Assembly: GCF_000466985.1 (NCBI RefSeq)
Contig: NZ_BATC01000002.1
Location: 62,001 to 126,000 of the forward strand
Reading direction: 5' to 3'
Source: Brevundimonas abyssalis TAR-001
GTDB lineage: Bacteria > Pseudomonadota > Alphaproteobacteria > Caulobacterales > Caulobacteraceae
DNA: 64,000 nucleotides
Shown here: positions 9,056 through 20,477 of the stretch, piece after piece
How positions within the stretch are numbered: the stretch's first letter is position 1
Layout of the letters: every line of letters starts with the position of its first letter
Translations under genes and position numbers: made by a program
The notes under the pieces: model-generated
Told to the model about the DNA's origin: nothing
What the model saw: only the letters and a program-made list of their open reading frames with translations
Databases searched by the model: none

Positions 9056-9748
9056 TCAGCTTGGCTCAGCCCGGCTTCTGGTGAACCATCCCTGAGCCAA
9101 TGCTCCGCCGAGGTCTTGGCAGGTGCCGACCCCGCGATGAATGCTGACGCTCTCGGGAGTTCGCATTTCGGCCTCTTCAACTCGCGCGAGCACAACGTCT
9201 GGGATGCTGGTTTCTAAGCACGTGATCTTGTTCATGAAGCCGTGATACTGAACTGGCAGGGCGTCATTTGTGATCATCGCTTGAATGTTCAAGTCGTAGG
9301 ATACGCTGTCCTCGATAGATTCATCACGCGTGTCGAAAATGACCACCTCAACGTTTGATGCACTGCCCTGAGCCAAGATCGCGCTGCAGCCTAGAAACTG
9401 AGCTTCAGCTTCGTCATGCGTCATTAGCGTGGTGGAGACGTCCTGCTGGCCCAGTCGCGTCCGATCTTCCGGATCCAGACACGCATTGTCGGGAAGCGCG
9501 TGCACAAAAGCTACTGCCACGCCGTCGCGAAAACAGGTGCGCCCACCTCGCTGCCGCGTCACCTCAAACAATTCGAGCGTGTCGGGAAGGGAGGCGAATT
9601 CAAGCTGGCAAAAATCGGTGGGTCCTGAACTTGAACCCAATTCTGAGTCCAAGATTGAGGCCTCGGTCCTACCAGTCGTCTGGGGAGCATCACAGCCCGA
9701 TAGCCAAGCCGTAAGCAGGACGAATGGTACAGTACGACGCAAATCCAT
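9056..9748 (-). CDS. Hypothetical lipoprotein, AT-richer than its surroundings
   Basis: The product is about 230 residues from the ATG at 9748. It has a lipoprotein signal (hydrophobic PFVLLTAWLSGC with the lipobox cysteine near residue 19). The mature part has several further cysteines (FCQLEF, RTCFRDG, NACLDPED, LGCSAI, ITCLETS, GTCQDLGG) that could form disulfides in the periplasm. No recognisable domain is visible. Codon choice is less GC-biased than in neighbouring genes (many third-position A/T), which suggests recent acquisition or weak expression. It ends four bases from the convergent mfd stop. Confidence 0.65.
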   Translation of the reverse strand: MDLRRTVPFVLLTAWLSGCDAPQTTGRTEASILDSELGSSSGPTDFCQLEFASLPDTLELFEVTRQRGGRTCFRDGVAVAFVHALPDNACLDPEDRTRLGQQDVSTTLMTHDEAEAQFLGCSAILAQGSASNVEVVIFDTRDESIEDSVSYDLNIQAMITNDALPVQYHGFMNKITCLETSIPDVVLARVEEAEMRTPESVSIHRGVGTCQDLGGALAQGWFTRSRAEPS

Positions 9749-9830
9749 GCGTGACCCTTCCGGCCCAGATTGACCGAAGCCTACACAGGGGTCAGGCATT
9801 TCTCAATTCGGCCACGAGACTCGTTCCAGA

Positions 9831-11261
9831 CTAAATCCGGAAGGCGTCCCAGGGGCCGGTGATGGCGAGGGTCGCGCCGGGGGAATACAGGTTCACGAAC
9901 ATGACCCGGCCGTCCGGCGACCAGCAGGCGCCCGCGAACTCGGTGTTCGATCCGCCGGGCTCCTCGATGTCCAGGGCGTTGCGCGCGATCGCATAGATGC
10001 GGCCGTCGGGCGTCACGCCCTTCACATGCTGGATGCCGCTCTGCTTGTCCTCGCAGCCGATGACGTGGCCGTTGGGGGCGACGGTGATGTTGTCCACATA
10101 GTCCAGCACCGCCCGGTCGCCGGATTCCACGAACAGGGTCAGATGGCCGGGCTCGTCCGCCTCGCCGGACTGACCCTCGAAGCGGCTGGGGTCATAGCGC
10201 ATGATCTGGCCGCATTCGGCCGGACCGCCTGAGGTGCAGGTGAAATAGAGGTGATCCTCGGCCCAGTGCAGGCCCTCGCCGCGCGCGAACACGGCCGCGC
10301 CCGCCGCATGGCCGCGCAGGTGCAGGTCGGCGTCGGGGCTCTCCACTTGGTCCATGTCGATCCAACGTACGGCCTTGCGTTCGCCCTGGGCCCAGTAGTG
10401 GCCATGCCAGTTGCGGGTGTCGCCGCGCTCGGCGTCGATCAGCACCAGGGCCTGCAGCCGTCCGCCCCGGTGCAGGTTGCGCCGGTCGTTGGGCAGGTAG
10501 CGGTAGAACAGGCTGTCGCGCACGTCCTCGGTCAGATAGGCCACCCCAGTGCGGGGATCGATGCACACCGCCTCGTGCCGGAACCGGCCCATGGCGCGGA
10601 TGGGCAGGGGCTCCACGGCGCCGCGCTCTGCCGCCGGCACCTCGAACACCCAGCCGTGGTCCTGGGGCAGGCCGTCGGCGACGCCGTCCGTGGTCTCCTC
10701 GCACGACAGCCACGAGCCCCACGGCGTGACGCCGCCGGCGCAGTTGTTGTTGGTGCCTGCCAGGCTCAGGTGCTGGCGTTCGGTCTGGCCGGTGCGCAGG
10801 TTGTAGACGACGGTGGACGTGCCGCCCGCCACCGGGGCGCCGTCGGCCTGACGGCCGTAGATGCGGTCCCAGTTGAAGTCGTCGTCCTGATCGGGGCGGG
10901 CGAAGGCGCCGAGGTCGGCCTCCTCGTGGTCCAGTTCATGGTTGCGGACCAGGGCGACCCGGTCGTTGTCGAGCGCGAAACAGCCCATGCCGTCGAACTT
11001 GTCCGGGGTCACCAGACCGTCGTCCATGCGCTGGCCCACGCGCGAGATCACGCGATAGGAGAAGCCCTCCGGCAAATCCAGCAGGCCTTCCGGGTCCGGA
11101 CGCATGGGGCCGTAACCGAACACTTCGTTGCGGGACGGCCCGTCGACGAATCCTCGAGCGGCGGGAACCTGCCCCTGGGCCACGGCCTGCGCGCGGGCGG
11201 CGTAGGCGGACAGGGCGGCGGCGGTGGCGGAGGCCATGAAGGCGCGGCGAGACTGGATCAT
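9831..11261 (-). CDS. PhoX-type (DUF839) phosphatase, Tat-exported
   Basis: The protein has 476 residues and begins with a twin-arginine-like signal, SRRAFMASATAAALSAYAARA, implying export in folded form. The body matches the PhoX/DUF839 family of calcium/iron-dependent alkaline phosphatases. Motifs include ALVRNHELDHEEADLG, TNNNCAGGVTPWGSWLSCEE, GRFRHEAVCIDP, YLTEDVRDSLFYRY, and a C-terminal FAGACWSPDGRVMFVNL. The conserved CEE and NHE segments are where metal ligands lie in the family. It is a single gene, with the DUF998/acyltransferase pair upstream on the same strand. No phosphate-responsive box was recognised upstream. Confidence 0.85.
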   Translation of the reverse strand: MIQSRRAFMASATAAALSAYAARAQAVAQGQVPAARGFVDGPSRNEVFGYGPMRPDPEGLLDLPEGFSYRVISRVGQRMDDGLVTPDKFDGMGCFALDNDRVALVRNHELDHEEADLGAFARPDQDDDFNWDRIYGRQADGAPVAGGTSTVVYNLRTGQTERQHLSLAGTNNNCAGGVTPWGSWLSCEETTDGVADGLPQDHGWVFEVPAAERGAVEPLPIRAMGRFRHEAVCIDPRTGVAYLTEDVRDSLFYRYLPNDRRNLHRGGRLQALVLIDAERGDTRNWHGHYWAQGERKAVRWIDMDQVESPDADLHLRGHAAGAAVFARGEGLHWAEDHLYFTCTSGGPAECGQIMRYDPSRFEGQSGEADEPGHLTLFVESGDRAVLDYVDNITVAPNGHVIGCEDKQSGIQHVKGVTPDGRIYAIARNALDIEEPGGSNTEFAGACWSPDGRVMFVNLYSPGATLAITGPWDAFRI

Positions 11262-11297
11262 GCCCGGCTCCTAGCAACCCCGGGTCACGGTTTCATG

Positions 11298-11903
11298 TCA
11301 GCGGGCGGACGAACGCCACAGCCGCATCGCCACGGCGACGATGACGGTCATGAACGCGGTCTCCAGCATGCGCTGGGCTGCACCGTGCCACGGGAATTCG
11401 GGGGCGATCAGGGGAAGGCTCAGGGCGGCGACCCCGGCGCAGATCATGACCAGCGGGAACAGCCGCGACCAGCCGTCCAGACCGCGCAGGCCCAGCGCCA
11501 GCATGAACAGGCCCAACACGCCGCTCAGATAGCCGAGACCGCCAAACAGATCGTGCAGTTGCTGGGCCACGCTGGGGTCGTTGCGCGCACACTCGAAGTC
11601 ACACGCATAGACGCCGGCTCCCAGAAGCCCGAGCCCATTGATGGCCAGCAGGATTACGCCTGCCGTGCGCATCGCCGAGAAGGGCAGGGCCCTCAGAAAC
11701 AGCAGCCAGAAAGCGATCAGCAGCACGCTGGTGGCGATGAACAGCGCACTGATCGTCGGCCCGTGTGGCGCGCCCGTCGCGCCCATCTCGCTGATGTGCT
11801 GGTGGAGGGAACTGTAGCCCGGGTAGCCGAGGGGGCCGATCAGGATGACGCCCGCCATCACCGCCACATAGGCGATCCCCAGCATTGCGGTCAGACGGTT
11901 CAT
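11298..11903 (-). CDS. DUF998-like integral membrane protein
   Basis: A 201-residue protein with about six hydrophobic segments and short loops, resembling the DUF998 family of unknown function. Segments include LGIAYVAVMAGVILIGPLGY near the N-terminus and TAGVILLAINGLGLLGAGVY in the middle. A cysteine pair in ACDFEC may face the periplasm. Its ATG overlaps the stop of the upstream acyltransferase by four bases (11900-11903), so the two are translationally coupled and may act together on an envelope substrate. The family assignment is by overall pattern, not by a diagnostic motif. Confidence 0.65.
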   Translation of the reverse strand: MNRLTAMLGIAYVAVMAGVILIGPLGYPGYSSLHQHISEMGATGAPHGPTISALFIATSVLLIAFWLLFLRALPFSAMRTAGVILLAINGLGLLGAGVYACDFECARNDPSVAQQLHDLFGGLGYLSGVLGLFMLALGLRGLDGWSRLFPLVMICAGVAALSLPLIAPEFPWHGAAQRMLETAFMTVIVAVAMRLWRSSAR

Positions 11904-13129
11904 CGCTCTGTCTCCGGTGCTCGTGCAGGCCGAATCCCTAGCACAAGGCCGAGCCAGCCGATGCGTCGGGCGACCTCATAGGTGAGCCAGCAGCCCAGCA
12001 CCGTGATCCCGATGATGAGGCCGGCCTCGGCGATCAAGGGCAGGCCCAGTTTGGCCAGATGATGCCCGGCCACGACAATGATCGTCTGGTGCGCGATGTA
12101 GAATGGGAACACGCCGATGGTCAGATAGCGCAACAGAGGCCCGCCGCGCGTCAGGTATCGCGCGCCATAGCCAAGGATGGCGGCGATGAAGCTCCATTGC
12201 TGGATTGCATAGACTATCCGCATGATCCGGCGCAGGGCGTCGGTGGGAACCGTCGCAGAGGCTTCGGGGAAGCTGAGCACATAGGCGGTCCACCCGATCC
12301 AGCCGATCAGGCCCAGGATCAAGGCCGGCAGACGAATGCGGATGAAGCCCTGCTTCAGTGTCTCGGACCGCGCGATCAGGAAGCCGAACAGGAAGGCCGA
12401 GAAGGACAGGGCGTGGTTGTACCAGTCGTCGGTCAGGGCGTGGGTGATCGGGAAGATCGGGGCCAGCCACCAACGGATCGCCGCCAGGAACAGGATCGGC
12501 CAGATCAGCAGGCCCCAGCCGGACAGCGCCTTCTCCAGGACGCCGCCCAGCCGCTTGAGGGCGCCGCGCGTCACCGCCAGCAACCCGGCCAGGATCAGCG
12601 AATAGACCAGCAGATAGGCCACGAACCACATGTGGTTCCAGGTGGGCGTGATCAGGCAGCCGTCGCCGTCGCACCAGTTCCCCGAGGCGGTCGCATACCG
12701 GATCCAGAAGTCGGCGGTATAGGCATTGTGATAGGGGTCGGCGCCGGGAAGATAGCCGCGCACGGCTTCCACGATCTCGTAATAGCTCTGGGGCGGCACC
12801 ACCACGAACATGGCGAAGACCAACGGTGGCAGAAGGCGCAGGACGCGCGAGCCCGCCAGCCGCCCCGGCGCGGCGCCCTTCCGCTCCAGCCCATCGAACA
12901 GGAACCGCGTCGCCGCGCCGGACACCAGAAACAGCAGGGTCAGCCGCCAGGGATTGGTCAGCAGCATGGCGGGGATCAGCCCGTCCACTTGGTGACTGCT
13001 CTTCACGTGCCAGCCCCAGGGCACGTAGAACATCCCGACGTGATACAGAATCAACAGCAGGAAGGCGCCGACCCGGATCCAGTCCAGGTCGTGCCGGCGA
13101 GAGGGTGTCGATGCGAGGTCGGCGGTCAT
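11900..13129 (-). CDS. Membrane acyltransferase (acyltransferase 3 / OpgC-like family)
   Basis: The protein has 409 residues and about ten membrane segments. It starts with RRHDLDWIRVGAFLLLILYHV, matching the conserved N-terminal segment (R/H-D-x-D/L...H) of acyltransferase-3 proteins, which transfer acetyl, succinyl or other acyl groups to surface polysaccharides or glucans. PWRLTLLFLVSGAAT and FPFYIAHQTIIV are also typical. The enzyme sits in the inner membrane; the acceptor is unknown. It is coupled to the downstream DUF998 gene and divergent from a membrane-bound LytTR regulator, which is a candidate regulator of the pair. Confidence 0.85.
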   Translation of the reverse strand: MTADLASTPSRRHDLDWIRVGAFLLLILYHVGMFYVPWGWHVKSSHQVDGLIPAMLLTNPWRLTLLFLVSGAATRFLFDGLERKGAAPGRLAGSRVLRLLPPLVFAMFVVVPPQSYYEIVEAVRGYLPGADPYHNAYTADFWIRYATASGNWCDGDGCLITPTWNHMWFVAYLLVYSLILAGLLAVTRGALKRLGGVLEKALSGWGLLIWPILFLAAIRWWLAPIFPITHALTDDWYNHALSFSAFLFGFLIARSETLKQGFIRIRLPALILGLIGWIGWTAYVLSFPEASATVPTDALRRIMRIVYAIQQWSFIAAILGYGARYLTRGGPLLRYLTIGVFPFYIAHQTIIVVAGHHLAKLGLPLIAEAGLIIGITVLGCWLTYEVARRIGWLGLVLGIRPARAPETER

Positions 13130-13238
13130 GTTGAGGTCCGTTCGTGGTGATCGCGCCGCCGGTGTGGCGCGGGCCGGCGCGCCGCCTCAAGCGGCCGGTG
13201 ACGCGCGGCTGGGCGGCGGTGACGGACGGACGGGCGCG

Positions 13239-14048
13239 GTGACGAACGGCGGGTCTGGCGTGACAGGCGGCGAGGCCCGGACAGCCTTCTGGGGCGCGGC
13301 CGCCGTCATTGCAGCGGTCGGCCTGGCCGTTGCCGTGGTCAACGCCCTGACCGTCAACGCCGACCGGCCCGATTTCGCGACCTGGGAGCCGTGGAGCTGG
13401 GAGCTGACCAGCATCGCCATGGCCCTGTCGCTGATGTGGCTGCCCTGGCTGGCCGTGCGTCGCGCGTGGCCCGGCGGGACGCCGTGGCCTCGTCTGATCC
13501 TGATCCACGGGGCGGGGGCGGTGATCTATTCCGCCTTGCATGTGACGGGCTTCGTGATGATGCGCGAGGCGATCTATGCGCTGCACGGATGGACCTACGA
13601 TTTCGGCCCGATCGCCGAGGGGTTTCCGTATGAACTGCGCAAGGACGTCCTGACCTATCTGGGTTTCGCCGCCACCTTCTGGATATCCCTGCGGCTGCAG
13701 CAGCCCCAGGCGCCTGATCAGTCATCGCTGGTGTTCGACATCCGCGACGGCGCGCGCATCATCCGGGCCAAGGCTCATGAGGTCGTTGCGGTGACGGCTG
13801 CAGGCAACTATGCCGAGTTCATCCTGACCGACGGCCGTCGTCCGCTGATGCGCACGACCCTGGCCAAGCTGGAGGCCGAGCTCGCGCCGCTGGGACTGAT
13901 CCGCACGCACCGCTCATGGCTGATCAATCCGGCGCATCTGACGGCGTTGGAGCCGGACGGCTCCGGCGACTGGACCGTCGAGCTGGGGGCGATCCGCGCA
14001 CCGCTCTCACGGCGCTATCCGGCGGCTCTGGAACGACTGAGGGGCTGA
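13239..14048 (+). CDS. Membrane-anchored LytTR-type DNA-binding regulator
   Basis: This is about 270 residues from the GTG at 13239; GTG 13260 is also possible. The N-terminal half has about four membrane segments (FWGAAAVIAAVGLAVAVVNA, SIAMALSLMWLPWLAV, LILIHGAGAVIYSALHV and one before LRLQQP). The C-terminal half is a LytTR domain: HEVVAVTAAGNYAEFILTDG, LAKLEAELAPLG, and IRTHRSWLIN, the last being the classic end of the domain. It is therefore a transcription factor held at the inner membrane without a kinase or receiver. It is divergent from the acyltransferase/DUF998 operon, with about 110 bases between, and probably controls that operon or itself. Confidence 0.8.
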   Translation: MTNGGSGVTGGEARTAFWGAAAVIAAVGLAVAVVNALTVNADRPDFATWEPWSWELTSIAMALSLMWLPWLAVRRAWPGGTPWPRLILIHGAGAVIYSALHVTGFVMMREAIYALHGWTYDFGPIAEGFPYELRKDVLTYLGFAATFWISLRLQQPQAPDQSSLVFDIRDGARIIRAKAHEVVAVTAAGNYAEFILTDGRRPLMRTTLAKLEAELAPLGLIRTHRSWLINPAHLTALEPDGSGDWTVELGAIRAPLSRRYPAALERLRG

Positions 14049-14150
14049 TGTCGCAATCCCCCGTTCGGGCGTATGGTGGAGGAAGTGTGCGTCCTCTTCC
14101 CTGAAGCCGAGCGGCACGACTGAACGTCGGCCGCAATCCGGAGCGCCGAC

Positions 14151-14615
14151 ATGATCCTCTACCTTCTCGCCTTCCTGATCGGGGTCGTTGCCGGGCTTCG
14201 CACCATGACCGCGGCGGCGGCGGTCAGTTGGGCCGCCTGGACGGGCGCCTTGCCGCTGGCCGGGACGCCGCTGGCGTTTCTGGGAGCGACGGTGACGCCG
14301 TGGATCCTCACTGTTATGGCGCTGGGCGAACTGGTGGTCGACCAGCTGCCGAAGACCTCCAACCGCAAGATTCCGATCCAGTTCGGGGCGCGCCTGCTGA
14401 TCGGCGGGGTCGCGGGCGCCGCCATCGGGGCGGCCATGGACAATATGCTGACCGGTGCGGGGCTGGGCCTGATGGGCGCCCTGATCGGCACCTATTGCGG
14501 CGCCGAGGCGCGGGCGCGCTTGGCCGCCGCCTTCGGGAGGGACCGGCCCGCCGCCCTGATCGAGGACGCCGTGGCCGTGACGGGGGCGGTCCTCATCGTG
14601 GCGGCCCTGCCATGA
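14151..14615 (+). CDS. DUF4126 family membrane protein
   Basis: A 154-residue hydrophobic protein. It contains GVVAGLRTMTAAAAVSWAAW near the N-terminus, the conserved G-x-R-T/S start of DUF4126, then ELVVDQLPKTSNRK, which is the other conserved family segment. There are four or so membrane helices. The function is not known. Its TGA overlaps the ATG of the following flavoprotein gene (ATGA at 14612-14615), so both are made from one transcript. Confidence 0.75.
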   Translation: MILYLLAFLIGVVAGLRTMTAAAAVSWAAWTGALPLAGTPLAFLGATVTPWILTVMALGELVVDQLPKTSNRKIPIQFGARLLIGGVAGAAIGAAMDNMLTGAGLGLMGALIGTYCGAEARARLAAAFGRDRPAALIEDAVAVTGAVLIVAALP

Positions 14616-15981
14616 GCGAGACGTTCGACGCCATCATCATCGGGGCGGGGCAGGCGGGGCCGCCGCTGGCGGGGCGTCTGACCGGGGCCGGCCTGTCGGT
14701 CGCGGTCATCGAGCGCCACCTGATCGGCGGCACCTGCGTCAACACCGGCTGCATTCCCACCAAGACTCTGGTGGCCAGCGCCCGCACCGCCCATGTGGTC
14801 CGCCGTGCAGCCGACTTCGGCGTGACGACCGGCCCGATCGGCGTCGACATGGGCGCGGTCAAGGCGCGCAAGGATGCGGTCAGCGGTGAGTCGCGTTCGG
14901 GCGTGGAGTCGTGGCTGGACGGCATGGTGGGCTGCACCGTCATTCGCGGGCACGCCCGGTTTGTCGGCCCCCATGAAGTCGAGGTGGACGGTCGCCGCCT
15001 GGCCGCGCCGCGCATCTTCATCAATGTGGGCGGCCGCGCCCTGATCCCCGACATGCCGGGGGTGAAGGACGTGCCGGTTCTGACCAACACCGGCATCCTG
15101 GGGCTGGACAGCGTGCCCGAGCATCTGGTGGTGGTGGGCGGCAGCTATATCGGGCTCGAGTTCGCCCAGATGTATCGCCGCTTCGGGGCCCGGGTGATCG
15201 TGGTCGAGAAGGGGCCCCGCCTGATCGCCCGCGAGGACGAGGACGTCAGCGCCGCCGTGCGCGAGATTCTGGAGGACGAGGGGATCGCCGTGCGGGTGGG
15301 CGCCGAATGCATTCGCTTCGCGCCGCACGCCGACGGCGTCGCCGTCGGGATCAGTTGTGAGGAGGGCGCGCCCGAAGTGGTCGGCTCCCACGTCCTGTTG
15401 GCCGTCGGGCGACGGCCCAACACCGACGACCTGGGGCTGGAGGTCGCCGGGATCGAGATGGACGCGCGGGGCTACATCCGCGTGGATGATCAGCTGCGCA
15501 CCAGCGTCGACGGTGTCTGGGCCATGGGGGACTGCAACGGGCGCGGGGCCTTCACCCACACGGCCTACAACGACTTCGAGATCGTGGCGGCGAACCTGCT
15601 GGACGGCGTGGACCGCAAGGTGACCGACCGTATCGACACTTACGCCCTGTTCATCGATCCGCCGCTGGGCCGGGTGGGCATGGGCGAGGCCCAGGCGCGG
15701 GAGAAGGGGCATCGAGTCCGGGTCGCAAACGGCCCATGAGCCGCGTCGGACGTGCGCGGGAGAAAGGCGAGACGGCGGGCTTCATGAAGATGGTTGTGGA
15801 TGCTGACACCGACGCGGTGCTGGGCGCGGCCATTCTGGGCGTGGGGGGTGACGAGGCGGTGCACGCCGTGCTGGACCTGATGCACATGGGCGGTACGGCG
15901 GCGGACATGCGCCGCGTCATGCACATTCACCCCACAGTGGCGGAGCTGATCCCCACCGTGATGGGCGAGCTCGGGGGCTGA
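14612..15981 (+). pseudogene. FAD-dependent pyridine nucleotide-disulfide oxidoreductase (mercuric reductase/Lpd-like), frameshifted
   Basis: This is a class I flavoprotein disulfide reductase. It has the FAD-binding GAGQAGPPLAGRL, the redox pair in GGTCVNTGCIPTKTLVASA, the NAD(P)-binding GGSYIGLEFAQM, the second FAD motif VWAMGDCNGRG, and a dimerisation domain ending HIHPTVAELIPTV with the catalytic His-Pro. The frame breaks near 15728-15735: the first part would stop at 15739, and the dimer domain runs on in the next frame to 15981. One added base (AAC CGG CCC ATG) gives NRPMSRVGRAREKGET, which is normal for the family. The exact substrate is not clear; proteins of this type are often annotated as mercuric reductase without a mer operon. 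Confidence 0.85.
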
Positions 15982-16046
15982 GCCGCGCTTGCCACCATCC
16001 GGCCCATGGCCTACCCCTCGCGCCCGGAATCACACGGAGACATGTC

Positions 16047-17003
16047 ATGACCGCAGGACCCCTTCTGGCCCTTCTTTTCCCCGGTCAGGGCAGCCAGAGC
16101 GTGGGCATGGGCGCGCAGCTGGCCGACGCCTTTCCTGCCGCCCGCGAGGTGTTCCAGGAAGTTGACGACGCCCTGGGCCAGAAGCTCAGCATGATCATGC
16201 GCGAGGGCCCCGAGGACCAGTTGACCCTGACCGAGAACGCCCAGCCGGCCCTCATGGCCGTGTCGCTGGCGGTGATCCGGGCGCTGAAGGTGGAATTCGG
16301 GGTGGACGTGTCGCGCGCGGCCTTCGTGGCCGGGCATTCGCTGGGCGAGTATTCGGCCCTGGCGGCGGCGGGCGCCCTGTCGGTGGCCGACACCGCGCGT
16401 CTGCTGAAGCTGCGCGGCCAGTCGATGCAGAAGGCCGTGCCGGTGGGCAAGGGCGCCATGGCCTCGCTGATCGGGCCGAAGTCGGATCTGGCCCTGGCGG
16501 AAGAAGCGGCCAAGGCCGGTTCGGCGCTGGGTGTATGCGTGGTGGCCAACGACAACAACAACGGCAATGTGGTGATTTCCGGCGAAAAAGCCGCCGTGGA
16601 CCGGGCCATCGAGAAGGCCAAGGAGCTGGGCGCGCGCGCCATTCCGCTGAACGTCTCGGCGCCGTTCCACTGCCCCCTGATGCAGCCGGCCGCCGAGGCC
16701 ATGGCCGACGCCCTGGCCGATGCCAGGATCATCGACCCCTCCGTGCCGGTGGTCGCCAACGTCACCGCCAGCCCCGAAACCGACCCGGAAGTCATCCGCC
16801 GTCTTCTGGTGGAGCAGGTCACCGGCCGCGTGCGCTGGCGCGAATCCATGGAGTGGATGGCCGGCGAAGGCGGCGTGCTGCGGTTCGCCGAGGTCGGGTC
16901 GGGCAAGGTCCTGACCGGCATGGCCAAGCGCATCGCGCCGGACGCCGAGAGCGTCGCCCTGAACGGGCCGGAAGAGCTGGAAGCGTTCGCCCGGTCCCTG
17001 TGA
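16047..17003 (+). CDS. fabD: Malonyl-CoA:acyl-carrier-protein transacylase
   Basis: FabD loads malonate from CoA onto ACP for fatty-acid synthesis. The protein has 318 residues. FPGQGSQSVGMG (residues 11-22) is the N-terminal signature. GHSLGEY near residue 95 carries the nucleophilic serine, and APFHCPLM near 205 carries the catalytic histidine. The active-site Gln (GQGSQ) and Arg are in place. The ATG at 16047 has GGAG upstream. No other fab genes adjoin it here. It ends seven bases from the convergent ligA stop, with no obvious terminator between. Confidence 0.96.
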   Translation: MTAGPLLALLFPGQGSQSVGMGAQLADAFPAAREVFQEVDDALGQKLSMIMREGPEDQLTLTENAQPALMAVSLAVIRALKVEFGVDVSRAAFVAGHSLGEYSALAAAGALSVADTARLLKLRGQSMQKAVPVGKGAMASLIGPKSDLALAEEAAKAGSALGVCVVANDNNNGNVVISGEKAAVDRAIEKAKELGARAIPLNVSAPFHCPLMQPAAEAMADALADARIIDPSVPVVANVTASPETDPEVIRRLLVEQVTGRVRWRESMEWMAGEGGVLRFAEVGSGKVLTGMAKRIAPDAESVALNGPEELEAFARSL

Positions 17004-17009
17004 AGAGCC

Positions 17010-19358
<2,349 letters not shown>

Positions 19359-19467
19359 CTAGGACCCTTGCCAGGCGGCGTCATCGGCCGAGGCGCAATG
19401 ACAGTTCGTTTAGCTGACGACGCGTCCAGGAAGCGCTAGAGCGGATTGAAACCTCACGGAGTTCCCT

Positions 19468-20424
19468 ATGCGCCTTCCCGTCCTTTCGGCCGCTGTCGCC
19501 GCCCTGATTCTGGCCGCCTGCGAAACGGGGCCGGCGCCGGTCACATCCGCCCCGGTCGTCGAAACCGCCATCCCGGCGGAGTCACGGCAACTGCTGGAGG
19601 ACCTGCGCATCCTGTCCCACGACGACATGGAGGGCCGCGACACGGGCTCGCCGGGCGGGCAGCGGGCGCGTGACTATATCGTGTCACGGCTGGAGGCGCT
19701 GGGCGTCGAGGCGCCGCTGACCGGACGGCTGCAGGCCTGGAGCGCGCCGAACCGCAGCCGCATCGGTGCGGCCAGCTACGATGGGGTCAATGTTGTGGGC
19801 CTGATTCGCGGGACCGCGCGGCCGGACCGCTACGTCGTGGTGACGGCCCACTACGACCACATGGGGACCTATCAAGGTCGGCTGTACAACGGGGCCGACG
19901 ACAACGCCTCGGGCGTGGCGTCCATGCTGGAGCTGGCCGCACGGCTGAAGGCGGCGCCGCCCCGCCATTCGGTGCTGTTCGTGGCGCTGGACGGGGAGGA
20001 GCGTGGCCTGATCGGGGCCGACCAGTTCATCCAGCGCCCGCCCGTGCCGCTGGAGTCCATCGCCCTGAACGTCAATCTGGACATGACCGCGCGTGTGGAC
20101 GACGGCTATCTGTGGGCCACGGGGACCTGGCAGTATCCGCAGCTGCGTCCGATGCTGGATCCGATCCAGCCGGTCGGCAGCGTGCGGCTTGTCATGGGCA
20201 AGGATACGCCCAGCGATACCGGCGCGGACAACTGGGTCAACAGCTCGGACCACGCCGTATTCCACCGGGAGCGCATCCCGTTCGTCTATTTCGGCGTGGA
20301 CTATCACCCCGACTATCACGAACCGACCGACGACTATGAGCGGGTCGTGCCGGCGCGCTTCATCGCGGCGACAGAACTGATCGTTCAGGGCTTCCGCGCC
20401 CTGGATGAGGGCCTGGCGCGCTAG
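19468..20424 (+). CDS. M28 family zinc metallopeptidase, lipoprotein
   Basis: The protein has 318 residues and a lipoprotein signal (AVAALILAAC, lipobox cysteine near residue 19), so it is anchored in the envelope. The catalytic domain shows the two-zinc M28 pattern: HYDHMGT, GADDNASGVASM, LDGEERGLIGADQFI, LDMTARVDD, and SDHAVFHRERIPFVYFG. The general base is the first Glu of DGEE. M28 peptidases are aminopeptidases or peptide-trimming enzymes; the substrate is not known. A second small lipoprotein gene follows about 50 bases downstream on the same strand. Confidence 0.88.
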   Translation: MRLPVLSAAVAALILAACETGPAPVTSAPVVETAIPAESRQLLEDLRILSHDDMEGRDTGSPGGQRARDYIVSRLEALGVEAPLTGRLQAWSAPNRSRIGAASYDGVNVVGLIRGTARPDRYVVVTAHYDHMGTYQGRLYNGADDNASGVASMLELAARLKAAPPRHSVLFVALDGEERGLIGADQFIQRPPVPLESIALNVNLDMTARVDDGYLWATGTWQYPQLRPMLDPIQPVGSVRLVMGKDTPSDTGADNWVNSSDHAVFHRERIPFVYFGVDYHPDYHEPTDDYERVVPARFIAATELIVQGFRALDEGLAR

Positions 20425-20477
20425 ACGGCGGCGGCGGGGGATGCTTCCCTCGCGCGGTCATGATCGAGGGGGATGTG

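Noticed and set aside
14612-15981. Mercury resistance (merA) call for the flavoprotein
   Set aside because: There is no mer operon, no N-terminal heavy-metal-associated domain and no C-terminal vicinal cysteine pair. It is left as a general disulfide-type oxidoreductase.
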